Assembly: GCF_013201895.1 (NCBI RefSeq)
Contig: NZ_CP053841.1
Location: 1,827,679 to 1,891,678 of the forward strand
DNA: 64,000 bases
Direction of reading: 5' to 3'
Origin: Campylobacter blaseri
GTDB taxonomy: Bacteria > Campylobacterota > Campylobacteria > Campylobacterales > Campylobacteraceae
The translations under genes and the position numbers were made by a program. Position 1 is the first letter of the stretch, and every line of letters starts with the position of its first letter. The notes below the pieces were generated by a model that was not told where the DNA came from, ran no database searches, and saw only the letters and a list, made by a program, of their open reading frames with translations. This document shows, piece by piece, positions 18,651 through 27,882 of this stretch.

Positions 18651-19190
18651 TCAAAATTTCATTTTGGCTTTGCAGGTTCTTAAAATTTCCCTATGGGATT
18701 TTGTTAAAATATTTTTTGTGTGCTGATAATTTAAAGGTAGGTAGTTACTTGTTATAAAATCTCTTTCTAAAAAAGATAACTCGTCCCCACAAACCTCCAT
18801 CCATGATACAATGCAATTTGTATCTATAAAATCATTAATATAGTTTTTGTTTTTTGACATAGGCTTATCTAGTAATCCACAAAGTGTCGTGCGTAAAGAA
18901 GAAAGTCTGCCATTTAAAACGCCCTTATTGTGAAAATTACTATAATCCAAAATATGATACTTCACCAATCTCTCATTCCCGTTTTTAGCCTTTCCGGCAT
19001 ATAGAAGGCCATAGATATCTCCCTCTATGGTTTTTGTTTTAATCCTACTAAAATCTATTTCATCTTTTAATTTTTCTAACAAGATATTAAAACAGCTAAC
19101 TTTAAACCACCAACAATATAAAATAGAATTTCTAGTTATTTTTATATTATTTTTTCTAATATCTGCAACCCTTAATTGATTATTTTTCAT
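18651..19190 (-). CDS. GIY-YIG-like nuclease family protein
   Basis: 179 residues. The region GDIYGLLYAGKAKNGNERLV near residues 58-77 resembles the GIY-YIG core, followed by the YHILDYSNF, GRLSSLRTTLCGLL and IVSWMEVC blocks and a LERDFITSNYLPLNYQHTKN end, a pattern I associate with small stand-alone GIY-YIG nuclease-like proteins of mobile or defence-type islands. The expected catalytic Glu could be the one in LERDF. Its start lies one base after the stop of the broken gene at 19192-19787, so they formed one transcriptional unit. Its stop codon abuts the kefC stop. Role unknown: a DNA-cleaving role is inferred only. Confidence 0.55.
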   Translation of the reverse strand: MKNNQLRVADIRKNNIKITRNSILYCWWFKVSCFNILLEKLKDEIDFSRIKTKTIEGDIYGLLYAGKAKNGNERLVKYHILDYSNFHNKGVLNGRLSSLRTTLCGLLDKPMSKNKNYINDFIDTNCIVSWMEVCGDELSFLERDFITSNYLPLNYQHTKNILTKSHREILRTCKAKMKF

Positions 19191-19191
19191 A

Positions 19192-19787
19192 TTACAACAA
19201 CTCTTTCTTTACAAATTTACAATGCCAATTTGTAAAAGAATTTTGAATTCCACAATATTCTTTAAATTCAAAATTATTCACATTAAGATATTGACTTGCT
19301 TCATTATTTAGTTTACTCTCATAAATTATAATTTTTTATTTTTAATGTTTTTTGTTAAATTACAAAAAGGTGTAATATATTTTGAACCTCCAAAAAATAC
19401 AATATTAGTATTTTTATTAATATGTTCTAGATGGTTATAATCTTTGAAGTCCAAAGAACTTAACATTCTTTGTTTATACTTATTTCTACCGCTTAAGCTA
19501 GAAAAAGTTATATCGTACTTTGGCAGCTTAAACGGTGCTCTTACTATGCCCCAAACATCAAAAAATATAAAAATCATCTCTATATTTATTATATAATTTT
19601 TGATAAATGATATTTTTATATAAGCTACAAGCTTTTAGCAACTGCTTATCGTCTTGATTATTATTTAGCCATTCTCTCCATGTTATAGATGAAAAATTAT
19701 TTTTTTCATCTGGACGAACATATAAAATTAGATTTCTATTATCTACCAAATCTGAATTTGCACAAAAAACTATTTCTTTATTGTCAT
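19192..19787 (-). pseudogene. Frameshifted gene resembling YaaA/DUF6884-like proteins
   Basis: One continuous protein can be read only by changing frame about three times on the minus strand. An ATG at 19787 is followed within a few codons by a shift in an A-rich run. The frame VDNRNLILYVRPDEK...LLKACSLYKNIIYQKLYNKYRDDFYIF breaks at a T6 run near 19560. The next frame continues FDVWGIVRAPFKLPKYDITFSSL...NIVFFGGSKYITPF. It breaks again in an A run near 19335, and the tail IIIYESKLNNEASQYLN...FVKKELL ends at 19192. The middle part (intact order of 'KYDITFSSLS' and 'FFGGSKY') resembles DUF6884/YaaA-like proteins, tentatively. All breaks are in homopolymers, so sequencing error is possible, but three in one gene suggests decay. 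Confidence 0.6.
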
Positions 19788-20075
19788 ATATTAAATTAAA
19801 TCATTTTTGCATTACTATAGCTAATAATAATATTATTCATAATGCACAAACTCTTTTTAGACTTATAACTAAACTCTGCTGAAAGTTGTTATTGCCATAT
19901 ATTAATATATAATCTATTGTTTTTTTAGCAAAATAGGCTTTAAGCATATAAAAATATATAAAAACTATCTAAAAATATAAAATATCTCTAGATTTTAAGT
20001 AAAGATTAATCTATCTTAGTAAAATTTTTATTATAATATTAACTTTCAGTATAAGATATTTAAATAGGAAAATAA

Positions 20076-21911
20076 ATGAATTTTTTAAAAAACTTCTTTG
20101 CCATATTTTTGATATGTTTAGTAGTAACTATATGTGGCAAAATGATATTTGCTTTTTATCTTTTTCCAGATATAACTATTTCACAAAAACTATATGCTAT
20201 ATTTTTTGGTTATAAATTTGACCTTGCAACAAGCGCTACGATAGCCTTTGTAGCCACCTTGTTGGAATTTAATAAAAAAACTATGGTTTTACTAGCTTCT
20301 GTTTTAATAATCATTATATTTGGAATTCAAGTTGCAGATACTATGTATTTTTACGACTCAGGTAGACATATCTCATATGAGATAAGGGATGCTACAAATG
20401 ATGCCTCTGGACTTTTATCCGTTGCTTTTTCTCAACATACTTGGCTTTTTGTATGCTCAATACTTGCAATTACTGTTATATTTATCCTGTCTTTTTTTAC
20501 ATTTAATAAAACGCTAAATGTTGAAAAATTTAATAAATTTTATATTTTTAAAAAAATACTAATTATATTAATATCAATTTTCTTTATTAGAGGTATGTTT
20601 CAGCATATTCCACTAAATCCTTGGCAATCAAGCAAAATCACAGATCCAAATTTGTCCTTAATTTCTCTAAATGGAGCATATAATTTAATATATACAAATT
20701 TAAAAACAAAAAATGAGTTAAAGCAAACAAAAAAATACATAACAGAAGATGAAAATAATAGCATTAAAAATCTATATGGAGAGATAAAAGACTACAAACC
20801 TATGTTAAACAAAGCTCCAAATATAGTTATGTTCTTTCTTGAAAGCTGGAGTGGTGTACATCTAAAAAGTTATGGTGGAGATTTTCAAACAACACCAAAT
20901 TTTGATAGTTTATTAACAAAATCAATAAGACCAAAAGCCATGATAGCAAATGGACACCGAACAACAGAAGGGGTTTTTGCAACTTTAACATCATCTCAAA
21001 ATCCACTAGGCAAAAGTATAGCAAAAACAAATTTGCAAAACTATGAATATGAAACACTTATAGATCTTTTAAAGAAGTATGAAAAATATTCTAGTGTTTT
21101 TTTCCAAGGAACGAATAAGGATACATCGGGAACTGGAGCATTAGTTCAGTCATTAGGTTTTGAAAAATCATATGGAAAACATAATGTAAGTAAAAAAATA
21201 TTTAAAGAAAACAGCTGGGGTGTTCAAGATAAAGATTTGTATAACTTTGCTCTTGAAAAATTAGAAAATATGTCACAACCTTTTATTATAGGCTTAAATG
21301 GGGCAACTACACACGATATAGTTATACCTAAAGAAGTGGAGTTAATCAACTTTACAAATGATGAAGAGTTAAATTTAAAACTAAATACATTTTACTACTC
21401 TGATAAATGGATGTATGAGTTTGTCGAGCAAGTAAAAAAAATATACCCAAATACAATATTTGTATTTTTAGCTGATCATTGTGGTGGTGGCTTGCCAAAT
21501 AGTAATTTTTTAAACTATATGATACCGTTTGCCATCTATTCAGAAGCACTTGAGCCTAAAAAGATAGATAGCTACATATCTCAAAGAGATATCGCCCCTA
21601 CTTTAGTCGATATAGTTTTGGGTGATTATAAAAAAATATCTCCATTTTTTACCGGAAAATCCATACTAAGAGAAAATAATTTTTTTGCTGATTATTACCA
21701 CAACGGAGTTCTTGGAGTAGTAAAAGACAATATAGCTATAGAAATAATAGAAGATAAAATGAGTTGTTATGATGTATCAAATTTTAAAGAAATACCTATA
21801 ACATGTCCAAAAAACTCAAGTTTTATAGCAAATCAGATAAAATCTTTTACGAATGTAAATCAAGATTTACTCTTCAAGGGCGAGATAAAAGAATTTGCTA
21901 AATACAGATAG
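20076..21911 (+). CDS. LTA-synthase-like sulfatase-superfamily membrane phosphotransferase
   Basis: 611 residues: about five membrane segments in the first 180 residues, then an alkaline-phosphatase-superfamily catalytic domain. Metal-site and nucleophile motifs are visible: IVMFFLESWSGVH near residue 250 with the conserved Glu, NGHRTTEGVFATL near 290 containing the nucleophilic Thr, and FLADHCGGG near 465. Such proteins transfer phosphoglycerol or phosphoethanolamine onto glycans or lipids on the periplasmic side. In Gram-negative bacteria the acceptor is often a periplasmic glucan or LPS-type glycan; I cannot tell which here. About 290 bases of AT-rich DNA without a visible gene precede it. 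Its stop codon is inside a long palindrome. Confidence 0.8.
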   Translation: MNFLKNFFAIFLICLVVTICGKMIFAFYLFPDITISQKLYAIFFGYKFDLATSATIAFVATLLEFNKKTMVLLASVLIIIIFGIQVADTMYFYDSGRHISYEIRDATNDASGLLSVAFSQHTWLFVCSILAITVIFILSFFTFNKTLNVEKFNKFYIFKKILIILISIFFIRGMFQHIPLNPWQSSKITDPNLSLISLNGAYNLIYTNLKTKNELKQTKKYITEDENNSIKNLYGEIKDYKPMLNKAPNIVMFFLESWSGVHLKSYGGDFQTTPNFDSLLTKSIRPKAMIANGHRTTEGVFATLTSSQNPLGKSIAKTNLQNYEYETLIDLLKKYEKYSSVFFQGTNKDTSGTGALVQSLGFEKSYGKHNVSKKIFKENSWGVQDKDLYNFALEKLENMSQPFIIGLNGATTHDIVIPKEVELINFTNDEELNLKLNTFYYSDKWMYEFVEQVKKIYPNTIFVFLADHCGGGLPNSNFLNYMIPFAIYSEALEPKKIDSYISQRDIAPTLVDIVLGDYKKISPFFTGKSILRENNFFADYYHNGVLGVVKDNIAIEIIEDKMSCYDVSNFKEIPITCPKNSSFIANQIKSFTNVNQDLLFKGEIKEFAKYR

Positions 21912-21934
21912 AGTTTTAAATTTAAAACTCTATC
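21907..21934. terminator. 28-bp perfect palindrome, likely bidirectional terminator
   Basis: Bases 21907-21934 form a perfect palindrome centred on AAATTT. It contains the TAG stop of the plus-strand LTA-synthase-like gene (21909-21911) and, symmetrically, the TAG stop of the minus-strand YbaK-like gene (21930-21932). Serving both convergent genes as terminator is the natural reading. Confidence 0.55.
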
Positions 21935-22460
21935 TTGTAGCAAAATTAATCAATTTAGGTTTAGCAATCCTCGCATAATCTTTTGTATTTAAAACTATAG
22001 ATTTATCAAGCAAACCTGCATTAAAGGCTATTTCATCATATCTTTTTAGCAAATTACTATCAGCTACCAAAAGCAGCTTTTCATTAAAACTAAATGGAGG
22101 AATGGAGCCAAAAACGCAATCAGTTAGCTCACTAACCTCAGCAGGACTTGCCAAAGACGCCTTTACCCCCCCAAGCTCCAATGCTAAAGAGGCTAAATTT
22201 GCTTGCATATCAGCTGGAAGAACTGCTAAAACTCTTAGTTTTTTCTTTTTAGGAAGATTACTTTTATTTTTGGTATCTAAGCTTGGATCATCTACACCTT
22301 TTATAACACAAACAAGTGCTTTGGCGCCTTGCCCTAACATAGTTCCCCTAACTTTAGCAACTTCTTGCGATGTGCCTGCTGACTCATGCTCAATCACTCT
22401 AAATTTAGCATTCTCGCTACTTAAGAGGGTATTGAGTTTATTAAAAATTTGCTCTGACAT
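21930..22460 (-). CDS. ybaK: YbaK/EbsC-type aminoacyl-tRNA deacylase
   Basis: 176 residues of the YbaK/ProX editing superfamily, which removes wrongly attached amino acids (for YbaK, Cys from tRNA-Pro) in the cytosol. Recognisable are VIEHESAGTSQEVAKVRG near residues 18-35, the KALVCVIKG strand with the conserved Lys, VLPADMQANL and the LTDCVFGSIPPFSF substrate-loop region near 110. A GGGGGGG run encodes part of ELGGVKAS. Slightly longer than E. coli YbaK (about 159) because of an inserted Lys-rich loop (NLPKKKKLR). The exact aminoacyl-tRNA substrate is not determined. Confidence 0.85.
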   Translation of the reverse strand: MSEQIFNKLNTLLSSENAKFRVIEHESAGTSQEVAKVRGTMLGQGAKALVCVIKGVDDPSLDTKNKSNLPKKKKLRVLAVLPADMQANLASLALELGGVKASLASPAEVSELTDCVFGSIPPFSFNEKLLLVADSNLLKRYDEIAFNAGLLDKSIVLNTKDYARIAKPKLINFATR

Positions 22461-22722
22461 TTAATAACCTTTACAACTCATCTAGTTTTAATAACCACTA
22501 GGATATCATTTTAACTAATATTTATTTATATTTTAATTATTTTAGTCTCTTTAAAGTCTTATTTCTGACCTAGATTGATTTAAAATACTTATTCACATAA
22601 ATATATTTAATAATATAATAAAAATATATCTTTAGATAAATTAAATTAATGGAAATTTATTTTTATTTAATTTAAATTGGCATATAATCACCAATTTAAT
22701 TTTTAAATTTTAGGTTACTTTT

Positions 22723-23643
22723 ATGTTTACATCATTATTGTCTATATTTATATTAATTGCATCTGGGTATTTTTCAAAAAAAATAAAAATATTTAAACAA
22801 AAACACTCAACTATATTTATAAGCTACGCATTAACCTTTGCTCTGCCTGCTTTAATTTTTGATAAAATTTACCACGTTCACATACATACAACACTTTTAA
22901 ACATCATACTAACAGGCTTTGCATCATCAATAATAGGTGCTTGTTTAGGATTTTTAATATGTAGGTTTTTAAAATTTAGCAAAGCGACCACAATAAGTAC
23001 TCTACTTTTAGCTCTATTTGGAAATACTCTTTTTATAGGTATGCCTATAATAACAGGTTTTTTTGGTAAAGAAACTCTTGATGAAATAATCTTTTACGAT
23101 CAGCTTGCGACATCTATACCTATATCGATCTTGGGACCTTTTATCCTCTCTTTTGGGGCCGATGTAAAGGTGTCTTTAATTAAAAATACTATTGAGGTTT
23201 TAAAATTTCCACCATTTATAGCACTGGTATTTGGGTTTGCTTTTAGAAATGTAAAAATACCTCATGTTATTTTTGATTCACTTAATCTTTTTAGTGCAAG
23301 CGTTGTTCCTGTTGCTTTGTTTGCTATAGGTTTAGGATTAAATTTCAGAAGTGTTAAAAGCTCTTATAAATCCACTATAATAGTCCTTCTTTGCAAAATG
23401 ATAGTAGCTCCTTTGCTTTTTATAACAATAGCTTTGATATTTAAAGTAAATTTTGGTGATATTAGTTGGAGTGTTGGTATTTTACAATGTGCAATGCCTC
23501 CTATGGTTTTAGCCAGCGCTATGATAATGAAAGCAAATTTAGATACACAACTTGCAGTTTCTGCTGTAGCAATGGGGGTTATTTTTAGTTTTGTATCTTT
23601 ACCTTTTGTAAATTTTATGATTACATTTTTGGGTGGAAATTAA
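22723..23643 (+). CDS. AEC-family transporter (auxin efflux carrier superfamily)
   Basis: 306 residues with about ten hydrophobic segments in two halves, the architecture of bacterial AEC permeases. Landmarks are FALPALIFDKIY near residue 38, the LFGNTLFIGMPIITGFFG segment near 100 and the QCAMPPMVLASAMIMK segment near 255. Bacterial members move malate, malonate or other organic anions. The flanking tRNA gene and the ybaK gene offer no substrate clue; dicarboxylates would fit the metabolism seen elsewhere in the window. Start ATG at 22723 is preceded by TTTTAGGTTAC. Confidence 0.8.
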   Translation: MFTSLLSIFILIASGYFSKKIKIFKQKHSTIFISYALTFALPALIFDKIYHVHIHTTLLNIILTGFASSIIGACLGFLICRFLKFSKATTISTLLLALFGNTLFIGMPIITGFFGKETLDEIIFYDQLATSIPISILGPFILSFGADVKVSLIKNTIEVLKFPPFIALVFGFAFRNVKIPHVIFDSLNLFSASVVPVALFAIGLGLNFRSVKSSYKSTIIVLLCKMIVAPLLFITIALIFKVNFGDISWSVGILQCAMPPMVLASAMIMKANLDTQLAVSAVAMGVIFSFVSLPFVNFMITFLGGN

Positions 23644-23678
23644 TTTATATTTTAATTTATTTTTGGCTTGAGTGCTAG

Positions 23679-23755
23679 TGGTGTCAAGAGGGAGACTTGA
23701 ACTCCCGACCTCCGGCTTATGAGACCAGCGCTCTAACCAGCTGAGCTACCTTGAC
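23679..23755 (-). tRNA. tRNA-Met (anticodon CAT), CCA encoded
   Basis: The minus strand folds as a cloverleaf: acceptor GTCAAGG pairs with TCTTGAC, D arm AGCTCAGCTGGTTAGAGC, anticodon arm CTGGT-CTCATAA-GCCGG with CAT, T arm GGGAG-TTCAAGT-CTCCC, discriminator A and a genomically encoded CCA (23679-23681). The acceptor and anticodon context fit elongator Met. A tRNA-Ile read by lysidine-modified CAT cannot be fully excluded by eye. Confidence 0.92.
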
Positions 23756-23865
23756 ACTAAAAAAGAAAATGAATTATATCCAATTTATGCTTATTTTTAA
23801 ATTAAATAAAAAAGCTTAAATTTAAGATAATTGATTATAATTGTTATTATTTTTAAAGGTTAAAT

Positions 23866-24201
23866 GTGTTTATAGAAATTTTTTATTATATCATCGCTGC
23901 ATTTTTTGAAATTCTTGGATGTTACTCATTTTGGATAGTTATAAAAGATGGCAAAAGCCCACTTTTTTTAACTCTTGGCGTAGTTTCACTTGTAACTTTT
24001 GCCTACATTTTAACAAGGGTTGATAGTGAATTTGCAGGAAGAGCTTATGCGGCATATGGTGGAATTTATATATTTTCTTCACTTTTATGGTTATTTTTCA
24101 TAGAAAAACAAAGTATTACAAAATACGATATTTTAGGGGCAACTCTTTCCATTTTAGGTGCAGTTATCATAATAACCTCAGCCATTAAAAAACTCTCTTA
24201 A
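23866..24201 (+). CDS. UPF0060 (YnfA-like) small membrane protein
   Basis: 111 residues with four membrane segments. It matches the YnfA family in layout: an N-terminal FFEILGCYSFW segment corresponding to YnfA's CEIIGCFLPW, the GRAYAAYGGIYIFSSLLWL block near residues 62-80 and a C-terminal YDILGATLSILGAVIII segment. The start is GTG at 23866, since the ATG three bases upstream in another frame leads to an immediate stop. YnfA resembles small multidrug resistance exporters, but the physiological role is not settled. Monocistronic, after the tRNA. Confidence 0.87.
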   Translation: MFIEIFYYIIAAFFEILGCYSFWIVIKDGKSPLFLTLGVVSLVTFAYILTRVDSEFAGRAYAAYGGIYIFSSLLWLFFIEKQSITKYDILGATLSILGAVIIITSAIKKLS

Positions 24202-24268
24202 AGTCATATTGCAATTATATATTTCTTAATTTCTTTGTCATATTAAATTTATTTTATATTTAAAATAC

Positions 24269-24293
24269 CTATTGCCAAACTAAGAAGCAATAG
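24269..24293. terminator. Stem-loop between convergent genes
   Basis: CTATTGC at 24269-24275 pairs with GCAATAG at 24287-24293 around an 11-base loop, between the ends of the YnfA-like gene and the exported hypothetical gene at 24301. Weak stem; a terminator role is a guess. Confidence 0.35.
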
Positions 24294-24300
24294 AATAAAA

Positions 24301-25170
24301 TTAATGTGTTAATAGTTCTAAAATGCTTTTGCTCTGAAATTCGTTAGCATAATTTTTTAATGTTTTATAAGAATTCTTATCATCTTCTATGCCATTTTCA
24401 AGTAATAGTTTTATAGCTTTGTCATTATCTAAGTATGTATTAAATTTGATAAAAAATTCTTTATCTTTATCACTTAAATCTTTAAATCTCATATACTTAA
24501 AAAGTTCTTTTAAAAAAAGTTCTTTTTGGCTATAAAATTCCAAAAATTTTTCACTTTTTACAAATTCCCTCATATCTTTTTGAGGCGGTTTTTTACTATT
24601 TATGTTAAACCCATTTTTATTTATAAATTGCCCTAAATCAAACACAATAGCCAACATAAGATTATCCGTATTTTTAGCTTTATTTTCTAAAAGATAGGAA
24701 AAAACCTTAAAGCTATTCACTGTATAAGCAGGGTTTAAAAGGTTATTTCTACCTATATCATAGCCATTTTTAACCAAAATTTCTGCTAATTTTATAATCT
24801 CATCTTCATAAAAAATCTCTTTTTCTGTATTTATACTTATTGCAACGTCTAAAAGTGTAGTTTTAAAGCTTAACTTAAAAATATCATAATTTAAATCAGG
24901 GTTAAATTTCAGTATTTTTTCAATTCTATCAAAGTCAAATTTATGAGTATGGTAAGCGTTTAAATTTACTATAAAATGAAAAACAACTCTATCATCTTGG
25001 AATTCCTCGTCTATCATTTGTGGATTTTTACCCATAAACTCTAAAATTTCATCTAATTTTTCATCTATTTGTTTATGCGTAGCATTTTGATCGTAAAAAA
25101 TTCCCAAATCAAGCTCATCAGCAAATAACACGCCAAAAACAAATAAAATGAAAATTAAAACTTTTTTCAT
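24301..25170 (-). CDS. Exported hypothetical protein with ankyrin-like repeats
   Basis: 289 residues with a Sec signal peptide (VLIFILFVFGVLFA, residues about 4-17). The mature part is acidic and helical. Several stretches look like ankyrin repeats: 'LLDVAISINTEKEIFYEDEI' near residue 108, 'LAEILVKNGYDIG' near 130, 'VFSYLLENKAK' near 155 and a terminal 'AIKLLLENGIEDDKNSYKTL'. Ankyrin-repeat proteins in the Campylobacter periplasm are common but functionally diverse (for example catalase-associated Ank proteins); none of that context is here. It lies downstream of the PP-loop gene, 31 bases away, and may be co-transcribed. Confidence 0.65.
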   Translation of the reverse strand: MKKVLIFILFVFGVLFADELDLGIFYDQNATHKQIDEKLDEILEFMGKNPQMIDEEFQDDRVVFHFIVNLNAYHTHKFDFDRIEKILKFNPDLNYDIFKLSFKTTLLDVAISINTEKEIFYEDEIIKLAEILVKNGYDIGRNNLLNPAYTVNSFKVFSYLLENKAKNTDNLMLAIVFDLGQFINKNGFNINSKKPPQKDMREFVKSEKFLEFYSQKELFLKELFKYMRFKDLSDKDKEFFIKFNTYLDNDKAIKLLLENGIEDDKNSYKTLKNYANEFQSKSILELLTH

Positions 25171-25201
25171 AAATCTGCCCTTATGAATACTAAATTTTCA
25201 A

Positions 25202-26188
25202 CTAACCAACAAAATACCTACTAGCCTCTTTTTTATCACTAAATGCAGTAGCTACAAATTTCTCATCTCCAATGCCAACTTCATACTCTTTTAAAATATC
25301 TGTTTTAGCATAAGTTAAAGCAAATTTTACAGCAACTTTTTTATCATCTAAATTTGCATTTTTACTTATCAAAGAGTATGCCCCAACTATTCCATCTGGC
25401 AAAATTATCTCAGTGAATTTATCATTTTGAATATTTTTAAGTCTTAAGTTATCAATTTCATCTTTACCTATTATCATTTTTGCACCATTTTCAAGTCTTA
25501 AATGTCTTCCAAATTTTAAAATTTCACTATCTACAAAGCTATCTAACCCTTCGAAATTTAAAGCATCTTTTAGCTTATTACTGAAATTTTGCATAGTAAG
25601 TAAGCACCCACCACCCGGACTTTCAAACTCATCAAATTTGAACTCCTTTGCCATTTCAAGCTGTCTTGAGCGACCTCTTCCACTTATATCTAAAAGTTTT
25701 TCTCTATCAACCCAGCCATTTATCTCCGGTGTAGTTGGTTTTAAAAGTTTTGCACAAAGTGGTCTTAAAATAAGCGAGTTTTCATCGCCTGAAAGATTTC
25801 TAACGCTATCAAGCGCCTCTCTTCTTTGACTCATAGGTCTTTGCCCTAAAACTTCTCCTGTTATGATAAAACTTGCACCCTCATTTTCAAGCATATTTAA
25901 TGCTGTTTTAAACATATAAGCATGGCAATCTATACAGGGATTAAAGTGTTTTCCATAACCATATTTTGGATTTAGTAAAACATCTTGTAAATATCTATTT
26001 TTCACATCTACTATTTTAAGTTGGGCTCCTGCTAAATTTGCTCTTTTTTTTAAAATTTCACTTCTATCATCTTTTGAGCCAAAACCTATATTTATATGCA
26101 ATGCTATTATTTCTATATTTTGCATTGTCATTATCTTGATAGCAAGCATACTATCAAGCCCTCCGCTAAAAAGTGCCAGTGCTTTCAT
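25202..26188 (-). CDS. PP-loop ATPase, tRNA thiolation-like (ThiI/MnmA-related)
   Basis: 328 residues. An N-terminal PP-loop ATP pyrophosphatase motif FSGGLDSMLA lies at residues 7-16. A Cys pair (Cys85, Cys88 in NPCIDCHAYM) and a later Cys in the SPGGGCLLT stretch (near residue 195) could bind sulfur or a metal. The C-terminal 100 residues form a second, unassigned domain. The family is seen in many Epsilonproteobacteria and probably thiolates tRNA or activates a carboxylate or nucleotide; the precise reaction is unknown to me. The gene overlaps dnaG upstream by four bases, so it is translationally coupled to it. Confidence 0.65.
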   Translation of the reverse strand: MKALALFSGGLDSMLAIKIMTMQNIEIIALHINIGFGSKDDRSEILKKRANLAGAQLKIVDVKNRYLQDVLLNPKYGYGKHFNPCIDCHAYMFKTALNMLENEGASFIITGEVLGQRPMSQRREALDSVRNLSGDENSLILRPLCAKLLKPTTPEINGWVDREKLLDISGRGRSRQLEMAKEFKFDEFESPGGGCLLTMQNFSNKLKDALNFEGLDSFVDSEILKFGRHLRLENGAKMIIGKDEIDNLRLKNIQNDKFTEIILPDGIVGAYSLISKNANLDDKKVAVKFALTYAKTDILKEYEVGIGDEKFVATAFSDKKEASRYFVG

Positions 26189-27831
26189 TTTACTCCTCTT
26201 AATTTTCTAAGTGCATTTTGAATTTTCATAATTTTTTCCATCTTTTGTGGATCGTTACTATGTTTTATATCTTCTAATAATATTTTATAGTATTTTTCTT
26301 TTAAAATACCAATTCCTTTAAAAAACTGCGATTGGCTATTTATAACCTCTATATCCTCATCTATAAGAAGCTCTCTTATCTGCTCATCATCATATTTTTT
26401 TAATTTAATTAGCCTAAATATATCAAAATGTCTAGCAAACATCTCCTCATTACACATATCATACCCTGATTTATAAAACCTATTATCAACTAAAAGAGTT
26501 TTTAAAATGCTAAGTTCTAAATAATCTTTTGATGATGAAATGATTTGATTTTTTTCTATTTCTATTTTAATATTTTCTTTTCTTTGATTTCTTGATAGTC
26601 CAAATCTAGCTATATCTATATTTAGCACCTGTGCTACTAAAGTCATGTATGAATCAGCTATTATGGGTTTTAAAGAAAAAGTAAATTGTTGAATTTCCTC
26701 AAGTGCTTTTTGTTTTTGAATAGGGCGAGAGAGATCATATTTAGAAGCTATATCTCTAATCAAAAACTCCCCTGCTTCAATTCTATTTTCAATTATATTT
26801 TCTAACCTTTTTAAATTTCCACTTTGAACCAAATCAGCTGGATCAGCACCCTCTGGGATTATTACAACACTTGCATCAAGTTCATTTATGCTTAAAAGCT
26901 TTGAACTTTTTATAGCAGCACTAATTCCTGCACTATCTCCATCAAAGCATAAAACTATCTTTGCGTCACTTCTTCTTAAAAGCGGTAAATGTTGTTCTGT
27001 AAGTGCTGTTCCTAAAACTGCAACAGCATTTGTGTAGCCCGCTTTATGTAGCATTATAGTATCCATATAACCCTCTGTTATAATAATCTCTTTTTTATTA
27101 TAAATGCTACTTTTTGCAATGTCATATGCGTATAAAATTTTTGACTTATTAAAAACTCTTGACTCTGGGCTATTTACATACTTTGCGGGGTGATTTGTGA
27201 TAGTTCTTCCGCCAAAACCTACAAGCTTTCCTGTGTGATTTTTTATAGCAAATGTGATTCTTTCTATAAAACTGGCATAAAATCCATTCTCGCCCTGCTT
27301 TATAATACCAACATCAAGTGCTTCATTTGGCTCAATTTTTTCATTTTCTAAAAGATTAATTGTATTTTGAGATATAGGAGCATAGCCTATATCAAAACAT
27401 TTTATAAGTTCATCATCAAAACCACGACTATAAAGGTAGTTTAAAGCATTTTGATTTTTATACAATAAACTTTTATAAAAAGCTCCCACTTTCTCCAAAA
27501 CCTTTTTATCCTCTTTAAAATCTCTTTTTGAAGATGTATATTCTAAAGTGAAATTTGAGATATTTGCAAGTTTTTCAATAGCTTCTGGGTAATTTAAATT
27601 TTCATAATCCATTATGAATTTAATAGCATTTCCCCCTGCTTTGCATGAAAAACAGTGAAAAATTCCAAGCTTTGAGCTTACGCTCATACTTGGGTTTCTG
27701 TCATCATGAAAAGGACAAACTCCTACAAAATTACTACCGCTTCGTTTTAGTGGTATGTAGTTACTAACAACATCAACTATATCAACTTGTTCTAAAAGTT
27801 TATTAATACTATCTTGGCTTATCATAAGCAA
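26185..27831 (-). CDS. dnaG: DNA primase DnaG
   Basis: 548 residues, typical of epsilonproteobacterial DnaG. The N-terminal CHC2 zinc ribbon is CPFHDDRNPS...FHCFSCKAGG (residues about 39-66). The RNA polymerase core follows (AYDIAKSSIYNKKEIIITEGYMDTIML), with the TOPRIM acidic motifs at ITEGYMD (near 252) and CFDGDSAG (near 293). The C-terminal part is a short helicase-binding domain. The start ATG could be either of the first two methionines (residues 1 and 3). The gene precedes the PP-loop gene with a 4-base overlap. Confidence 0.95.
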   Translation of the reverse strand: MLMISQDSINKLLEQVDIVDVVSNYIPLKRSGSNFVGVCPFHDDRNPSMSVSSKLGIFHCFSCKAGGNAIKFIMDYENLNYPEAIEKLANISNFTLEYTSSKRDFKEDKKVLEKVGAFYKSLLYKNQNALNYLYSRGFDDELIKCFDIGYAPISQNTINLLENEKIEPNEALDVGIIKQGENGFYASFIERITFAIKNHTGKLVGFGGRTITNHPAKYVNSPESRVFNKSKILYAYDIAKSSIYNKKEIIITEGYMDTIMLHKAGYTNAVAVLGTALTEQHLPLLRRSDAKIVLCFDGDSAGISAAIKSSKLLSINELDASVVIIPEGADPADLVQSGNLKRLENIIENRIEAGEFLIRDIASKYDLSRPIQKQKALEEIQQFTFSLKPIIADSYMTLVAQVLNIDIARFGLSRNQRKENIKIEIEKNQIISSSKDYLELSILKTLLVDNRFYKSGYDMCNEEMFARHFDIFRLIKLKKYDDEQIRELLIDEDIEVINSQSQFFKGIGILKEKYYKILLEDIKHSNDPQKMEKIMKIQNALRKLRGVK

Positions 27832-27847
27832 AATTATACAAAAACTT

Positions 27848-27856
27848 TGTTATAAT
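27848..27856 (+). promoter_or_regulatory. Extended -10 promoter for the TPR-rnhA-rnc-aroC operon
   Basis: TGTTATAAT with TATAAT at 27851-27856 lies 27 bases upstream of the TTG start of the TPR gene, between it and divergent dnaG. It is the only clear promoter before the four overlapping genes. Confidence 0.55.
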
Positions 27857-27882
27857 CGAGCTAAATTAAAACAAGGTAAAAT

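Noticed and set aside
22164..22172. Seven-C run inside the ybaK gene as a phase-variation site
   Set aside because: Seven bases is below the length at which slippage is common and the codons encode conserved Gly residues of the family.
23679..23755. tRNA-Ile with a CAT anticodon
   Set aside because: Acceptor and anticodon context look like elongator Met; without a comparison set I cannot fully exclude Ile2, so the call stays Met.
24301..25170. Catalase-associated ankyrin protein
   Set aside because: The ankyrin-like repeats are present but no catalase gene is near, so I leave the function open.
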